NCBI GenBank assembly: GCA_003554465.1
Contig: PWGL01000137.1
Span: 1-5,560 of the forward strand
Length of the DNA: 5,560 bases
Source: Candidatus Pacearchaeota archaeon
GTDB lineage: Archaea; Nanobdellota; Nanobdellia; Pacearchaeales; GW2011-AR1
Direction of reading: 5' to 3'
How positions within the stretch are numbered: position 1 is the stretch's first letter; every line of letters starts with the position of its first letter. The position numbers were made by a program, and so were the translations under genes. The notes under the pieces are model-generated. The model made no database searches. It saw only the letters and a list, made by a program, of their open reading frames with translations, and was not told where the DNA came from. Below, piece after piece: positions 1 through 4,911 of this stretch.

Positions 1-169
1 CGCCTTCAGCTGTGATGGATTCCGGCGCTGGCACCACAATCACCGGCTGCAGCTGGCCCACCTCCTCCATGGAGTCGGCCAGGTTCTTAAGGGCTTCTTC
101 ATTGAATTTCTCCCGGGTCTGCAGGGGCGGAATCCGGATCTTATCCAGCGGTATCATGGCAAACTTCAC
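1..169 (-). CDS. ParB/Spo0J-like N-terminal domain protein, 5' end only
   Basis: This is the first 56 codons of a gene that runs off the left edge. The translation begins VKFAMIPLDKIRIPP and continues with LQTREKF, then EEALKNLADSMEEVGQLQPV. This is the usual opening of the ParB/Spo0J N-terminal domain: the I-P-L-D-K-I strand, the P-R-x-x-F-like turn, the helix with L-A-x-S, and G-x-L-Q-P-V. Proteins of this family bind centromere-like DNA and clamp it using CTP, or act as ParB-like nucleases or regulators. The deciding G-E-R-R box lies outside the window, so the subfamily cannot be told. I chose GTG at 169 because GGAGGT (177-182) sits 8 bases upstream. ATG at 157 is the alternative in-frame start. 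An in-frame TAA lies shortly upstream. The stretch is about 56% GC, well above the centre of the window. Confidence 0.72.
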   Translation of the reverse strand, partial: MKFAMIPLDKIRIPPLQTREKFNEEALKNLADSMEEVGQLQPVIVVPAPESITAEG

Positions 170-185
170 CTGGGCCACCTCCAGT

Positions 186-214
186 ATAATAAAAGTTTAA
201 ATCTGCGTAAACAA
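186..214 (-). promoter_or_regulatory. Possible promoter of the ParB-like gene
   Basis: On the minus strand TTGTTT (209-214) and TATTAT (186-191) are separated by 17 bases. Transcription would then begin at about 179-180, inside or just before the GGAGGT ribosome binding site, which is unusually close. The match may therefore be fortuitous, or the gene may be transcribed with almost no leader. Confidence 0.3.
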
Positions 215-233
215 CTTTAATTGTCCTGACCTT

Positions 234-315
234 AGGTTGACCCTGGGTTGACCCGGGCTTGACCCAGGGTCAAGCCCGGGTTCGTGCCAGGGTCAAGCCC
301 GGGTCAACCCAGGGC
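234..315. repeat. GC-rich palindromic repeat cluster, copy 1
   Basis: Several TTGACCC(A/T/G)GG units stand in alternating orientation. Bases 241-265 are the perfect reverse complement of 290-314 (25-bp arms, 24-base spacer). An overlapping alternative hairpin pairs 252-265 with 267-280 (14-bp arms around one base). The two foldings exclude each other. The cluster fills most of the gap between the chain-length protein stop and the ParB-like start. No T-run follows on either strand, so it is not a typical factor-independent terminator, although such strong stems could still slow polymerase or protect mRNA ends. Related copies lie at 2976-3051, 4112-4178 and 4801-4911. Confidence 0.9.
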
Positions 316-335
316 TATTCACGTTCTTGCCGCGT

Positions 336-2657
336 TTAATCCTCTTTCATGAACTCCTGGAAGAAGACTCCGAAAACGCCCAGCATACCTGCCAGGACAG
401 CTGCTATGGCCATATTCAAAGTGGTCCCCCGGCCAATTGTTCTTCCTGGCGGAACAGCTTCCGAAACGAAACGTACATCGCTGGTCTGCTCGGCCATGGC
501 CAGGTTAGCATCTTCAACTAGCGAGACCAGCCTATCATAGGATTCTTCATAGCGGCTTACATCTCGTTCAACTCTTTCGATGTTTCTCTCAAATCTCCAG
601 ACCTGTTCTTCTATAACATCTACTTCTTCATTGAGATAATCCAGATGAGATTCATAGTAATCCTTTTGAGCCTGTAAATTGTCTATCTCAATCCCACTGT
701 CAAAATACTGTTTCACTAAATCGCGATAATTATCCGCCTGATGATCGTAAAGCTCCTGATAATGATCAACATCCTGCTCTAATAAAGCAATTTTATCCTG
801 ATACTGATTGATTTCATAGGCTAATTCATTGGCTTCATCTTCATATTCTGCAATGATATTTTGATAATAATCTTGCTGTTGAGAGAGACGAGGATTTTCA
901 TACTCTTCCAGCAAATCCATTTCTACTTCATAACCTCTGAGTTCCCTTTCTGCCTGAACCTTATCAAGTTGCAAATCACGGAAATCATCCTGCCAGTCAC
1001 TTAAAACACTCTCATAAAAGGATAAGTCTTCCTTAATATCAGCCTCTTCCTCTTCCAGTTTGCTAAGCTCCAGGCGTAAATTTTCCTTATGCAAAGCTAA
1101 ATCGTCAATTTCTTCAGCAAAATGTGATATTTGCTGGGGCAGAGCGTTAACTTTTATCTCTAACTGCGACCGTTCCTGGCGCAAAGTTTCATAAACAGGG
1201 TTGATTTGTTCCTCTTCTAAAACCAGTTCAGTTAATATCTCCAGCTCTTCTGGCGAGAAAATATTATCCCAGAATACATCTTCACTAAGACTTCTCTCCA
1301 GGCGATATTTTTCTGGCTCCTGCTCTAAAACTTTTGTCAGCTCTTCTAAATCCGACTCGGCTCTTGCCAGATCTTCCTCCAGTTCAGCTTGCAAATCCTT
1401 GCGATTGGCCAATAAATCTTCTTTAAAATCTACCTCGTTGGCTAAAGAAACCAGATCATGCTGCTCCCAAAAGTTAAATAAAGTCTCTCGCTTCTGCCAG
1501 TAATTATCCAGAGCTTGCTGCAGGTCAGCATCAATATCTGCTAAATCTGCCTCCTCTAGTTCCAGAGTTCTATCGCCAAACCAGAGACCCTCTTCCGTCG
1601 CCATACCATCCAGTTCCTGCTCTAAGGTCTCTATCTCAATTTGCTGTCTGTGGATATCATCTTCTAAGGCCAGCAACTCCTCTCTCTGCCCTTCCTGCTC
1701 TTTTTGTTCCAATAAACTAACTTTTTCACGAAAATGGTCCACCTGCTCTATTTTCTGCTCCTGCTGTAATTCCAGCAGGTCAATTCTATATTCCTTATTT
1801 GCCTCTGCCAGAGTGTCCTGAGCCTGCAACAGATCCTGAGCCTTCTCCCCCTCTGCTTCAGCAAATAAGACCTCGGAAAACTCTTCCAACCAAATACCAT
1901 CATCTTCCATATCAGCTATTGTTTCTGATAGCTGCTCCTGTTCCGTCTCAAGCAGACCTAATTCTTCCTCTAACCTTAAAACCTCTGCTTCAGCCTCCTG
2001 CAAACTTTCCCGATAGTTATCTTTCTTGGAACTTAAACGCTCCAGGCGAGCCTCTTCCTTAAGCTCTTCCAATCTTTCCTCTGCTTCCTCCAGATTTTTC
2101 TCTGTCTCGGCAAATCTTTCCTCGCTGACCTGATAAATTTCTTCCACTTCATCAAGCCTTATCTCCAGAGTATCATCTTTATAGAGCTCAGCCCAGGTAT
2201 TGGCTATCTCCGTTGTTTCCTCTGGGTCGGTCCCTGTCACATGCATGCGGAAGAAATAGCTGGTTCCCTCAGCAACTTCATCATCTTCGATAATTTCTAG
2301 ATCAAATTTATCATCTATATCAGCTGGATGTAACAACTCATCTTCATCATCTCGCAGATCAACTTCTTCAATGATCCTGCCCAGCAGGTGATCAGATAAA
2401 GCCATCTCAGCATAAGTGCTTCTGGAGAGCTGAGATACCTCCACTTCGGTATGACGCGGCGGCATCAATAAAATTTCCGCTTTAGCCTGATATTGCACCT
2501 CAGTGGTAGCTCGAGTAAAAATAAAAGCTGCCAGCATAGCCACTATAACCAGGCCTATAATCCAGTGTTTTTTGCGCCACAATAATTTGATATACTCTCT
2601 CAAATCAATTTCCAATTCCTCATAGTTGTTGTAATTATTGTTTAGTTGATTATCCAT
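336..2657 (-). CDS. Wzz/GumC-like chain-length determinant protein, extra-long coiled coil
   Basis: This is a 773-residue membrane protein of the polysaccharide co-polymerase type. Residues 16-48 (EIDLREYIKLLWRKKHWIIG, then a hydrophobic stretch) are the typical Wzz start, with the first membrane helix at about 31-48. It is followed by the Y-Q-A-K-A-E-I-L-L strand and a proline pair. A Pro-Gly-containing segment (VPPGRTIGRG) precedes a second helix at about 748-766 and a short charged tail (EFMKED). In known members such helices anchor a periplasmic or extracellular coiled-coil barrel that sets O-antigen, capsule or exopolysaccharide length. Roughly residues 165-735 are dense in Glu, Leu, Asp and Gln with heptad character. 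The family is usually about 300-500 residues, so the coiled coil is enlarged. No C-terminal Walker A/B tyrosine-kinase domain is present. The ATG at 2657 has AGGAGA (2669-2674) about 11 bases upstream. No glycan genes are visible nearby. A general coiled-coil protein is the alternative, but the two ends argue for Wzz. Confidence 0.85.
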   Translation of the reverse strand: MDNQLNNNYNNYEELEIDLREYIKLLWRKKHWIIGLVIVAMLAAFIFTRATTEVQYQAKAEILLMPPRHTEVEVSQLSRSTYAEMALSDHLLGRIIEEVDLRDDEDELLHPADIDDKFDLEIIEDDEVAEGTSYFFRMHVTGTDPEETTEIANTWAELYKDDTLEIRLDEVEEIYQVSEERFAETEKNLEEAEERLEELKEEARLERLSSKKDNYRESLQEAEAEVLRLEEELGLLETEQEQLSETIADMEDDGIWLEEFSEVLFAEAEGEKAQDLLQAQDTLAEANKEYRIDLLELQQEQKIEQVDHFREKVSLLEQKEQEGQREELLALEDDIHRQQIEIETLEQELDGMATEEGLWFGDRTLELEEADLADIDADLQQALDNYWQKRETLFNFWEQHDLVSLANEVDFKEDLLANRKDLQAELEEDLARAESDLEELTKVLEQEPEKYRLERSLSEDVFWDNIFSPEELEILTELVLEEEQINPVYETLRQERSQLEIKVNALPQQISHFAEEIDDLALHKENLRLELSKLEEEEADIKEDLSFYESVLSDWQDDFRDLQLDKVQAERELRGYEVEMDLLEEYENPRLSQQQDYYQNIIAEYEDEANELAYEINQYQDKIALLEQDVDHYQELYDHQADNYRDLVKQYFDSGIEIDNLQAQKDYYESHLDYLNEEVDVIEEQVWRFERNIERVERDVSRYEESYDRLVSLVEDANLAMAEQTSDVRFVSEAVPPGRTIGRGTTLNMAIAAVLAGMLGVFGVFFQEFMKED

Positions 2658-2668
2658 GGACTAAAAAT

Positions 2669-2676
2669 TCTCCTTT
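2669..2676 (-). promoter_or_regulatory. Ribosome binding site of the Wzz-like gene
   Basis: AAAGGAGA on the minus strand lies about 11 bases before the ATG at 2657. The spacing is slightly long but usable. No other in-frame start nearby has a better site. Confidence 0.6.
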
Positions 2677-2733
2677 CGTAATTGATTGTTTATGTTATTA
2701 CTTGCTTTTGCCTCTTGTATACATTTTGACTTT

Positions 2734-2756
2734 ACAATTTAGATTATGTAAATTGT
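2734..2756. promoter_or_regulatory. Inverted repeat over the -10 box (possible operator)
   Basis: ACAATTTA (2734-2741) and TAAATTGT (2749-2756) are perfect 8-bp inverted arms with a 7-base spacer. The spacer contains most of the predicted -10 box (2743-2748). A dimeric repressor bound here would block polymerase. The regulator is unknown, and AT-rich inverted repeats of this size can arise by chance. Confidence 0.4.
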
Positions 2757-2771
2757 TTCGCTACCTGTCTA
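2743..2771 (-). promoter_or_regulatory. Predicted promoter of the Wzz-like gene
   Basis: On the minus strand TAGACA (2766-2771) and CATAAT (2743-2748) are separated by exactly 17 bases. Each is one base from the sigma-70/sigma-A consensus. The predicted start at about 2736 gives a leader of about 80 bases. The site lies downstream of the terminator at 2845-2890, so the Wzz-like gene is probably its own transcription unit, not a continuation of the lipoprotein gene. Confidence 0.45.
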
Positions 2772-2844
2772 TAAATCTCATTTAATTTTACTTCTCTGCT
2801 TTAGATTATCTTCTATAAAACATAATGAATTCCTGCTTTAAGGT

Positions 2845-2890
2845 AAAAAAATTGTCTAAAAGCTATGTTATACCAGCTTTTAGACAATTT
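2845..2890 (-). terminator. Factor-independent terminator downstream of the lipoprotein gene
   Basis: Bases 2849-2864 and 2875-2890 form a perfect 16-bp stem with a 10-base loop. Read on the minus strand, the stem runs directly into a T-tract (complement of the A-run at 2845-2850). The stem is AT-rich, with about a third G:C pairs, but it is long. It lies 185 bases beyond the stop of the minus-strand lipoprotein gene, after repeat copy 2, and ahead of the Wzz promoter. On the plus strand only a weak T-rich sequence follows, so minus-strand use is favoured. Confidence 0.7.
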
Positions 2891-2975
2891 GTATGATTTT
2901 TCGCTATAATATTATTTCTTATTTGATAACTGATAACAACTGAGCAATTTGGTTCATCTGCAATCCTGTCACCTG

Positions 2976-3051
2976 CGACCCTGGGTTGACCCAGGGTCGA
3001 GCCAGGGTCAATACATTACTCGGGTCAATACATTACTAGTCAACACATTAT
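2976..3051. repeat. GC-rich palindromic repeat cluster, copy 2, with short tandem repeat
   Basis: A near-continuous palindrome (arms 2976-2986 and 2989-2999, 11 bp each, 2-base centre) carries the family core GGGTTGACCCAGGG. It is followed by a tandem repeat: GGGTCAATACATTACT at 3005-3020 and again at 3022-3037, then a shortened degenerate copy at 3038-3051. A 29-base stretch at 2983-3011 is identical to 4141-4169. The 22 bases at 2977-2998 recur identically at 4858-4879. The cluster lies between the lipoprotein stop and its terminator, so it would be transcribed into the 3' untranslated region. Confidence 0.88.
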
Positions 3052-3074
3052 AACATTATATTAAAACCCTTAAA

Positions 3075-3851
3075 CTAAAAATCAAAATTTAATTTTTCTG
3101 CTGCTACATCTACAATATTTTCAATAATCTCATCGTCAGAATCCATATAATTAAATGAAATCATCTTTTCTTGTTCTTCTATGAATAGTAACCATTCTCT
3201 ATTCCTAAGGGTAATATCATTATCTTCAACTTCATAATCAGCTAGTATAGCTTCTCTGCCAGATACATTCTCTTTAAATTCAAACTCATTAACTGTGTCA
3301 TAACTTTCTTCTATATAATTTTCTATAAAAGCTTGGTTTTCCTTGATTTCATTCCAGTCCGATTCTCTGATTGGTTCTACAGATAAGCCTATTAAAATTG
3401 GGGTAATGTACTCTAATAGCTCATATTCATCATCAAAATCATCCATTACACTATCTTCATCAACTCTGCCATCTTCATCTACATATTGCTCAATAAACTC
3501 CTCCAAAGTTGGACTTCCCACAAAATCAACTTCAAGTTCATATCCATACCACTGCTGTGCCAAAAATTCACTGGCTAAAATGTCAATGGCATTTTTTGTT
3601 TCAAAATCTGCCATGGTACCAATATCATTAAAATCAGTTGTAAAATAAAAATTTGCGGGAACTTCAGTTGTATATCCCACTTCTTGAGCTATGTTATCAT
3701 CCAGCGGTTCAGTTTCATAAGTGCTTGGATCTGTGGGGTCTGCTCCAGTATCTCCATTACCATTACCAAAATCACAAGCTGTCATAAAAAATGTTATTGA
3801 AACGAGCAAAACAAAAATACCTATAAGCTTTAAATTTTTTCTTGAAAACAT
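3075..3851 (-). CDS. Acidic predicted lipoprotein of unknown function
   Basis: From the ATG at 3851 the product has 258 residues. MFSRKNLKLIG, a hydrophobic core, and F-M-T-A-C form a lipoprotein signal peptide with the lipobox Cys at residue 26. Asp follows at +2; in diderm bacteria with a Lol system this would favour retention in the inner membrane. A Gly/Asn/Asp/Thr linker (about 28-45) leads to a globular, very acidic domain without Cys. The final 60 residues (NREWLLFIEEQ, then MISFNYMDSDD, ending in LNFDF) loosely resemble the C-terminal strands and last helix of PsbP/DcrB-like lipoproteins. That is only a shape-level impression. The start was chosen because AAAGGGG (3859-3865) lies 7 bases upstream and the signal peptide begins there. 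An upstream in-frame ATG at 3911 would add 20 residues before the signal and has no good ribosome site. Function is not recognised. Confidence 0.82.
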   Translation of the reverse strand: MFSRKNLKLIGIFVLLVSITFFMTACDFGNGNGDTGADPTDPSTYETEPLDDNIAQEVGYTTEVPANFYFTTDFNDIGTMADFETKNAIDILASEFLAQQWYGYELEVDFVGSPTLEEFIEQYVDEDGRVDEDSVMDDFDDEYELLEYITPILIGLSVEPIRESDWNEIKENQAFIENYIEESYDTVNEFEFKENVSGREAILADYEVEDNDITLRNREWLLFIEEQEKMISFNYMDSDDEIIENIVDVAAEKLNFDF

Positions 3852-3858
3852 TTTAATT

Positions 3859-3865
3859 CCCCTTT
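3859..3865 (-). promoter_or_regulatory. Ribosome binding site deciding the lipoprotein start
   Basis: AAAGGGG on the minus strand stands 7 bases before the ATG at 3851, which also begins the signal peptide. It supports this start over the ATG at 3911. Confidence 0.75.
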
Positions 3866-4111
3866 CTAATTTAAAAGTGAACTCGGATAAAACTAAAACC
3901 ATTGCCAGCATGAAAAAAGCCTGAATTATTACTTTTTTTAACCCCCTTCTAATTAAATATACTTTTCATATTGCCAATTATAATGCTAAAGCTTTTTAAA
4001 AGCTTTATCTTATAAACATATTTGCTGATAATAATTTAAACTCCTTCATTTTAATATAAAAATTTTAATTATTGCTAAATATTTTTCCTGTTATTTTGGG
4101 TAAATGCGTTT
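3866..4111. other. AT-rich divergent intergenic region, no gene seen
   Basis: The stretch between the lipoprotein start and repeat copy 3 is very AT-rich and has no convincing gene on either strand. It contains the possible lipoprotein promoter (3977-4007). It also contains a purine-rich AGAAGGGGG on the minus strand (near 3945-3953) that looks like a ribosome site but has no start codon at a workable distance. At 4098-4115 there is a perfect 7-bp hairpin (GGGTAAA, loop TGCG, TTTACCC) that runs into the repeat module. Confidence 0.6.
3977..4007 (-). promoter_or_regulatory. Possible lipoprotein promoter: consensus -10 with upstream inverted repeat
   Basis: The minus strand carries a perfect TATAAT at 3977-3982 but no good -35 box at 16-18 bases. 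Instead a 10-bp inverted repeat (3987-3996 and 3998-4007, core AAAGCTTT) abuts it upstream, covering the spacer and the place of the -35 box. This could be an activator or repressor site. The predicted leader to the ATG at 3851 is about 120 bases. Confidence 0.4.
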
Positions 4112-4178
4112 ACCCGTAACGCTGATCCGGGTACGAGACCGGGTTGACCCAGGGTCGAGCCAGGGTCAAGATACGGGT
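4112..4178. repeat. GC-rich repeat cluster, copy 3, left of the toxin-antitoxin locus
   Basis: ACCCGTAACGCTGA (4112-4125) is followed by a CCGGG-TACGAG-ACCGGG segment (4127-4143) and TTGACCCAGGGTC units. Bases 4141-4169 are identical to 2983-3011. The ordered pair of blocks 4112-4125 and 4127-4150 recurs at 4802-4815 and 4839-4862 with 12 of 14 and 22 of 24 bases matching, in the same orientation. This copy has weaker palindromes than the others and looks degenerate. Confidence 0.85.
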
Positions 4179-4235
4179 CAAGACAGAGGCACCATACCAT
4201 CACTTCATGACAAAAGATAAAATATATTTAACCAG

Positions 4236-4264
4236 TTGACCGAATATATCATTAATGATATAAT
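4236..4264 (+). promoter_or_regulatory. Toxin-antitoxin promoter with palindromic operator
   Basis: TTGACC (4236-4241) and TATAAT (4259-4264) stand 17 bases apart, 11 of 12 bases matching the sigma-A consensus. The 18-base perfect palindrome TATATCATTAATGATATA (4245-4262) fills most of the spacer and overlaps the -10 box. A further GATATA half-site follows at 4266-4271. HigA-type antitoxins commonly bind such palindromes to repress their own operon, so this is the likely operator of the downstream HTH protein. Confidence 0.8.
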
Positions 4265-4343
4265 TGATATAGCATAAAAGTAATATTTAATTTTTCTTTT
4301 AATTATTGGTGCAGACAGATAATCTCCTGGAGGCGAAAGACTA

Positions 4344-4503
4344 TTGGAAGAAAAATACGGGCAAGTTTATTTTTATAAAAGCAAAACTGGCAAAGAACCA
4401 ACTTCATGCCTATCAAAAGAAATCTCAAAAGATTCCGTCAGGTCATATACAAAAAGCTATTAAGCGAAAAAAGGATTTTATCAACAGATATGGAGGTGAG
4501 TAG
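4344..4503 (+). pseudogene. higB: HigB/Gp49-family toxin gene, broken by internal deletion and frame change
   Basis: Two halves of a RelE/HigB-like (phage Gp49-like) toxin sit in different frames. From a TTG at 4344, with GGAGG (4329-4333) 10 bases upstream, one frame reads MEEKYGQVYFYKSKTGKEP. This matches the family opening (short strand, F-Y-x-x-x-x-G-x-x-P), after which it degenerates and stops at 4461-4463. Another frame, open from 4306 to 4503, has no ribosome site of its own. From about 4399 it reads QLHAYQKKSQKIP, then IQKAIKRKKDF, the conserved C-terminal strand and helix (L-H-x-F-x-K-K-x-x-K-x-P). The two motifs meet at about 4400. Family members are about 100-120 residues, so roughly 60 central residues, including the catalytic strands, are missing. 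The product cannot be an active mRNA endonuclease. The antitoxin gene starts 2 bases after this stop, the normal toxin-first order. Confidence 0.75.
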
Positions 4504-4505
4504 TC

Positions 4506-4796
4506 GTGAAAGATTTAGAGGAAGTTGAAGATTTTTTTCAAGAAAAATACAAAAATAGCTCAGAATTCAAGGCAGCCTGGGATGAAATTAAGTTACAACA
4601 TGACTTAGCTAAAGAAATTATTAGAAGACGGAACGAGTTAGGACTAACTCAAAAGGAACTGGCTGATAGAATTGGCACTAAACAAAGTGTGATCTCACGA
4701 ATTGAAAATGGACACAACTGCAGTCTTGAAACAATCAATAAAATAGCTAAATCTTTAGATAGCAGAGCAGAAATTCACTTTGAAGCATTAAATTAG
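4506..4796 (+). CDS. higA: XRE-family HigA-like antitoxin
   Basis: This is a 96-residue helix-turn-helix protein that appears full length. Residues 1-30 (KDLEEVEDFFQEKY and onward, A-A-W-D-E) form the acidic N-terminal helices common in HigA/XRE antitoxins that pair with Gp49-type toxins. The HTH follows: TQKELADRIG (48-57) is the first helix, KQSVISRIENG (59-69) the recognition helix, then LETINKIAKSLD. The GTG start at 4506 has GGAGGTG (4492-4498) upstream. It lies 2 bases after the stop of the broken toxin frame, so the two were translationally close. In the family, the protein neutralises the toxin and represses the shared promoter; here a matching palindrome lies at 4245-4262. With the toxin destroyed, it may survive as a simple autoregulator or protect against related toxins elsewhere. 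An unrelated XRE regulator is the alternative, but the position argues for an antitoxin. Confidence 0.88.
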   Translation: MKDLEEVEDFFQEKYKNSSEFKAAWDEIKLQHDLAKEIIRRRNELGLTQKELADRIGTKQSVISRIENGHNCSLETINKIAKSLDSRAEIHFEALN

Positions 4797-4800
4797 CATT

Positions 4801-4911
4801 GACCCGTAGTGCTGAGTGCTAACTCGCACATCACCGACCCGGGCACGAGCCCGGGTTGACCCTGGGTTGACCCAGGGTCGACCCAGGGTCAACCCATGAT
4901 CGGCTGGGTCA
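4801..4911. repeat. GC-rich palindromic repeat cluster, copy 4, between convergent genes
   Basis: Right of the antitoxin stop, ACCCGTAGTGCTGA (4802-4815) is followed by a perfect hairpin (CCCGGGC 4838-4844, loop ACGA, GCCCGGG 4849-4855). Then comes a perfect 15-bp inverted repeat (4853-4867 and 4881-4895, 13-base spacer). The inner 22-base palindrome 4858-4879 is identical to 2977-2998. The cluster separates the convergent antitoxin and RocB-like genes and could act as a two-way block to read-through, although no T-run follows. It overlaps the RocB-like 3' end: the stop codon at 4889-4891 is the TGA of GGGTTGACCC, and TGACCCAG-like sequence continues to 4911. Confidence 0.88.

Noticed and set aside
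12..200. Plus-strand 62-codon open frame at the left edge
   Set aside because: It is antisense to the ParB-like N-terminus, which has a clear domain match and ribosome site on the minus strand.
241..314. Factor-independent terminator at repeat copy 1
   Set aside because: The stem is strong but no T-run follows on either strand, so it is called a repeat only.
327..540. Two plus-strand open frames over the end of the Wzz-like gene
   Set aside because: They are antisense shadows of the C-terminal coding region, with no ribosome site and no recognisable protein character.
1201..2062. Plus-strand open frames of 100 and 87 codons inside the Wzz-like gene
   Set aside because: Their Ser/Leu/Pro-rich translations are what the complement of Glu/Leu-rich coiled-coil codons produces.
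3343..3924. Plus-strand open frames over the lipoprotein gene
   Set aside because: They are antisense shadows; Ser-rich composition mirrors the Asp/Glu-rich real protein.
4306..4503. A genuine 65-residue small protein starting at TTG 4306
   Set aside because: There is no ribosome site before 4306. Its C-terminal half is a toxin remnant and its first half is out of frame with the toxin N-terminus starting at 4344.
234..4911. CRISPR array
   Set aside because: The repeats are palindromic, overlap one another and sit in separate intergenic gaps. There are no regularly spaced unique spacers and no cas genes.
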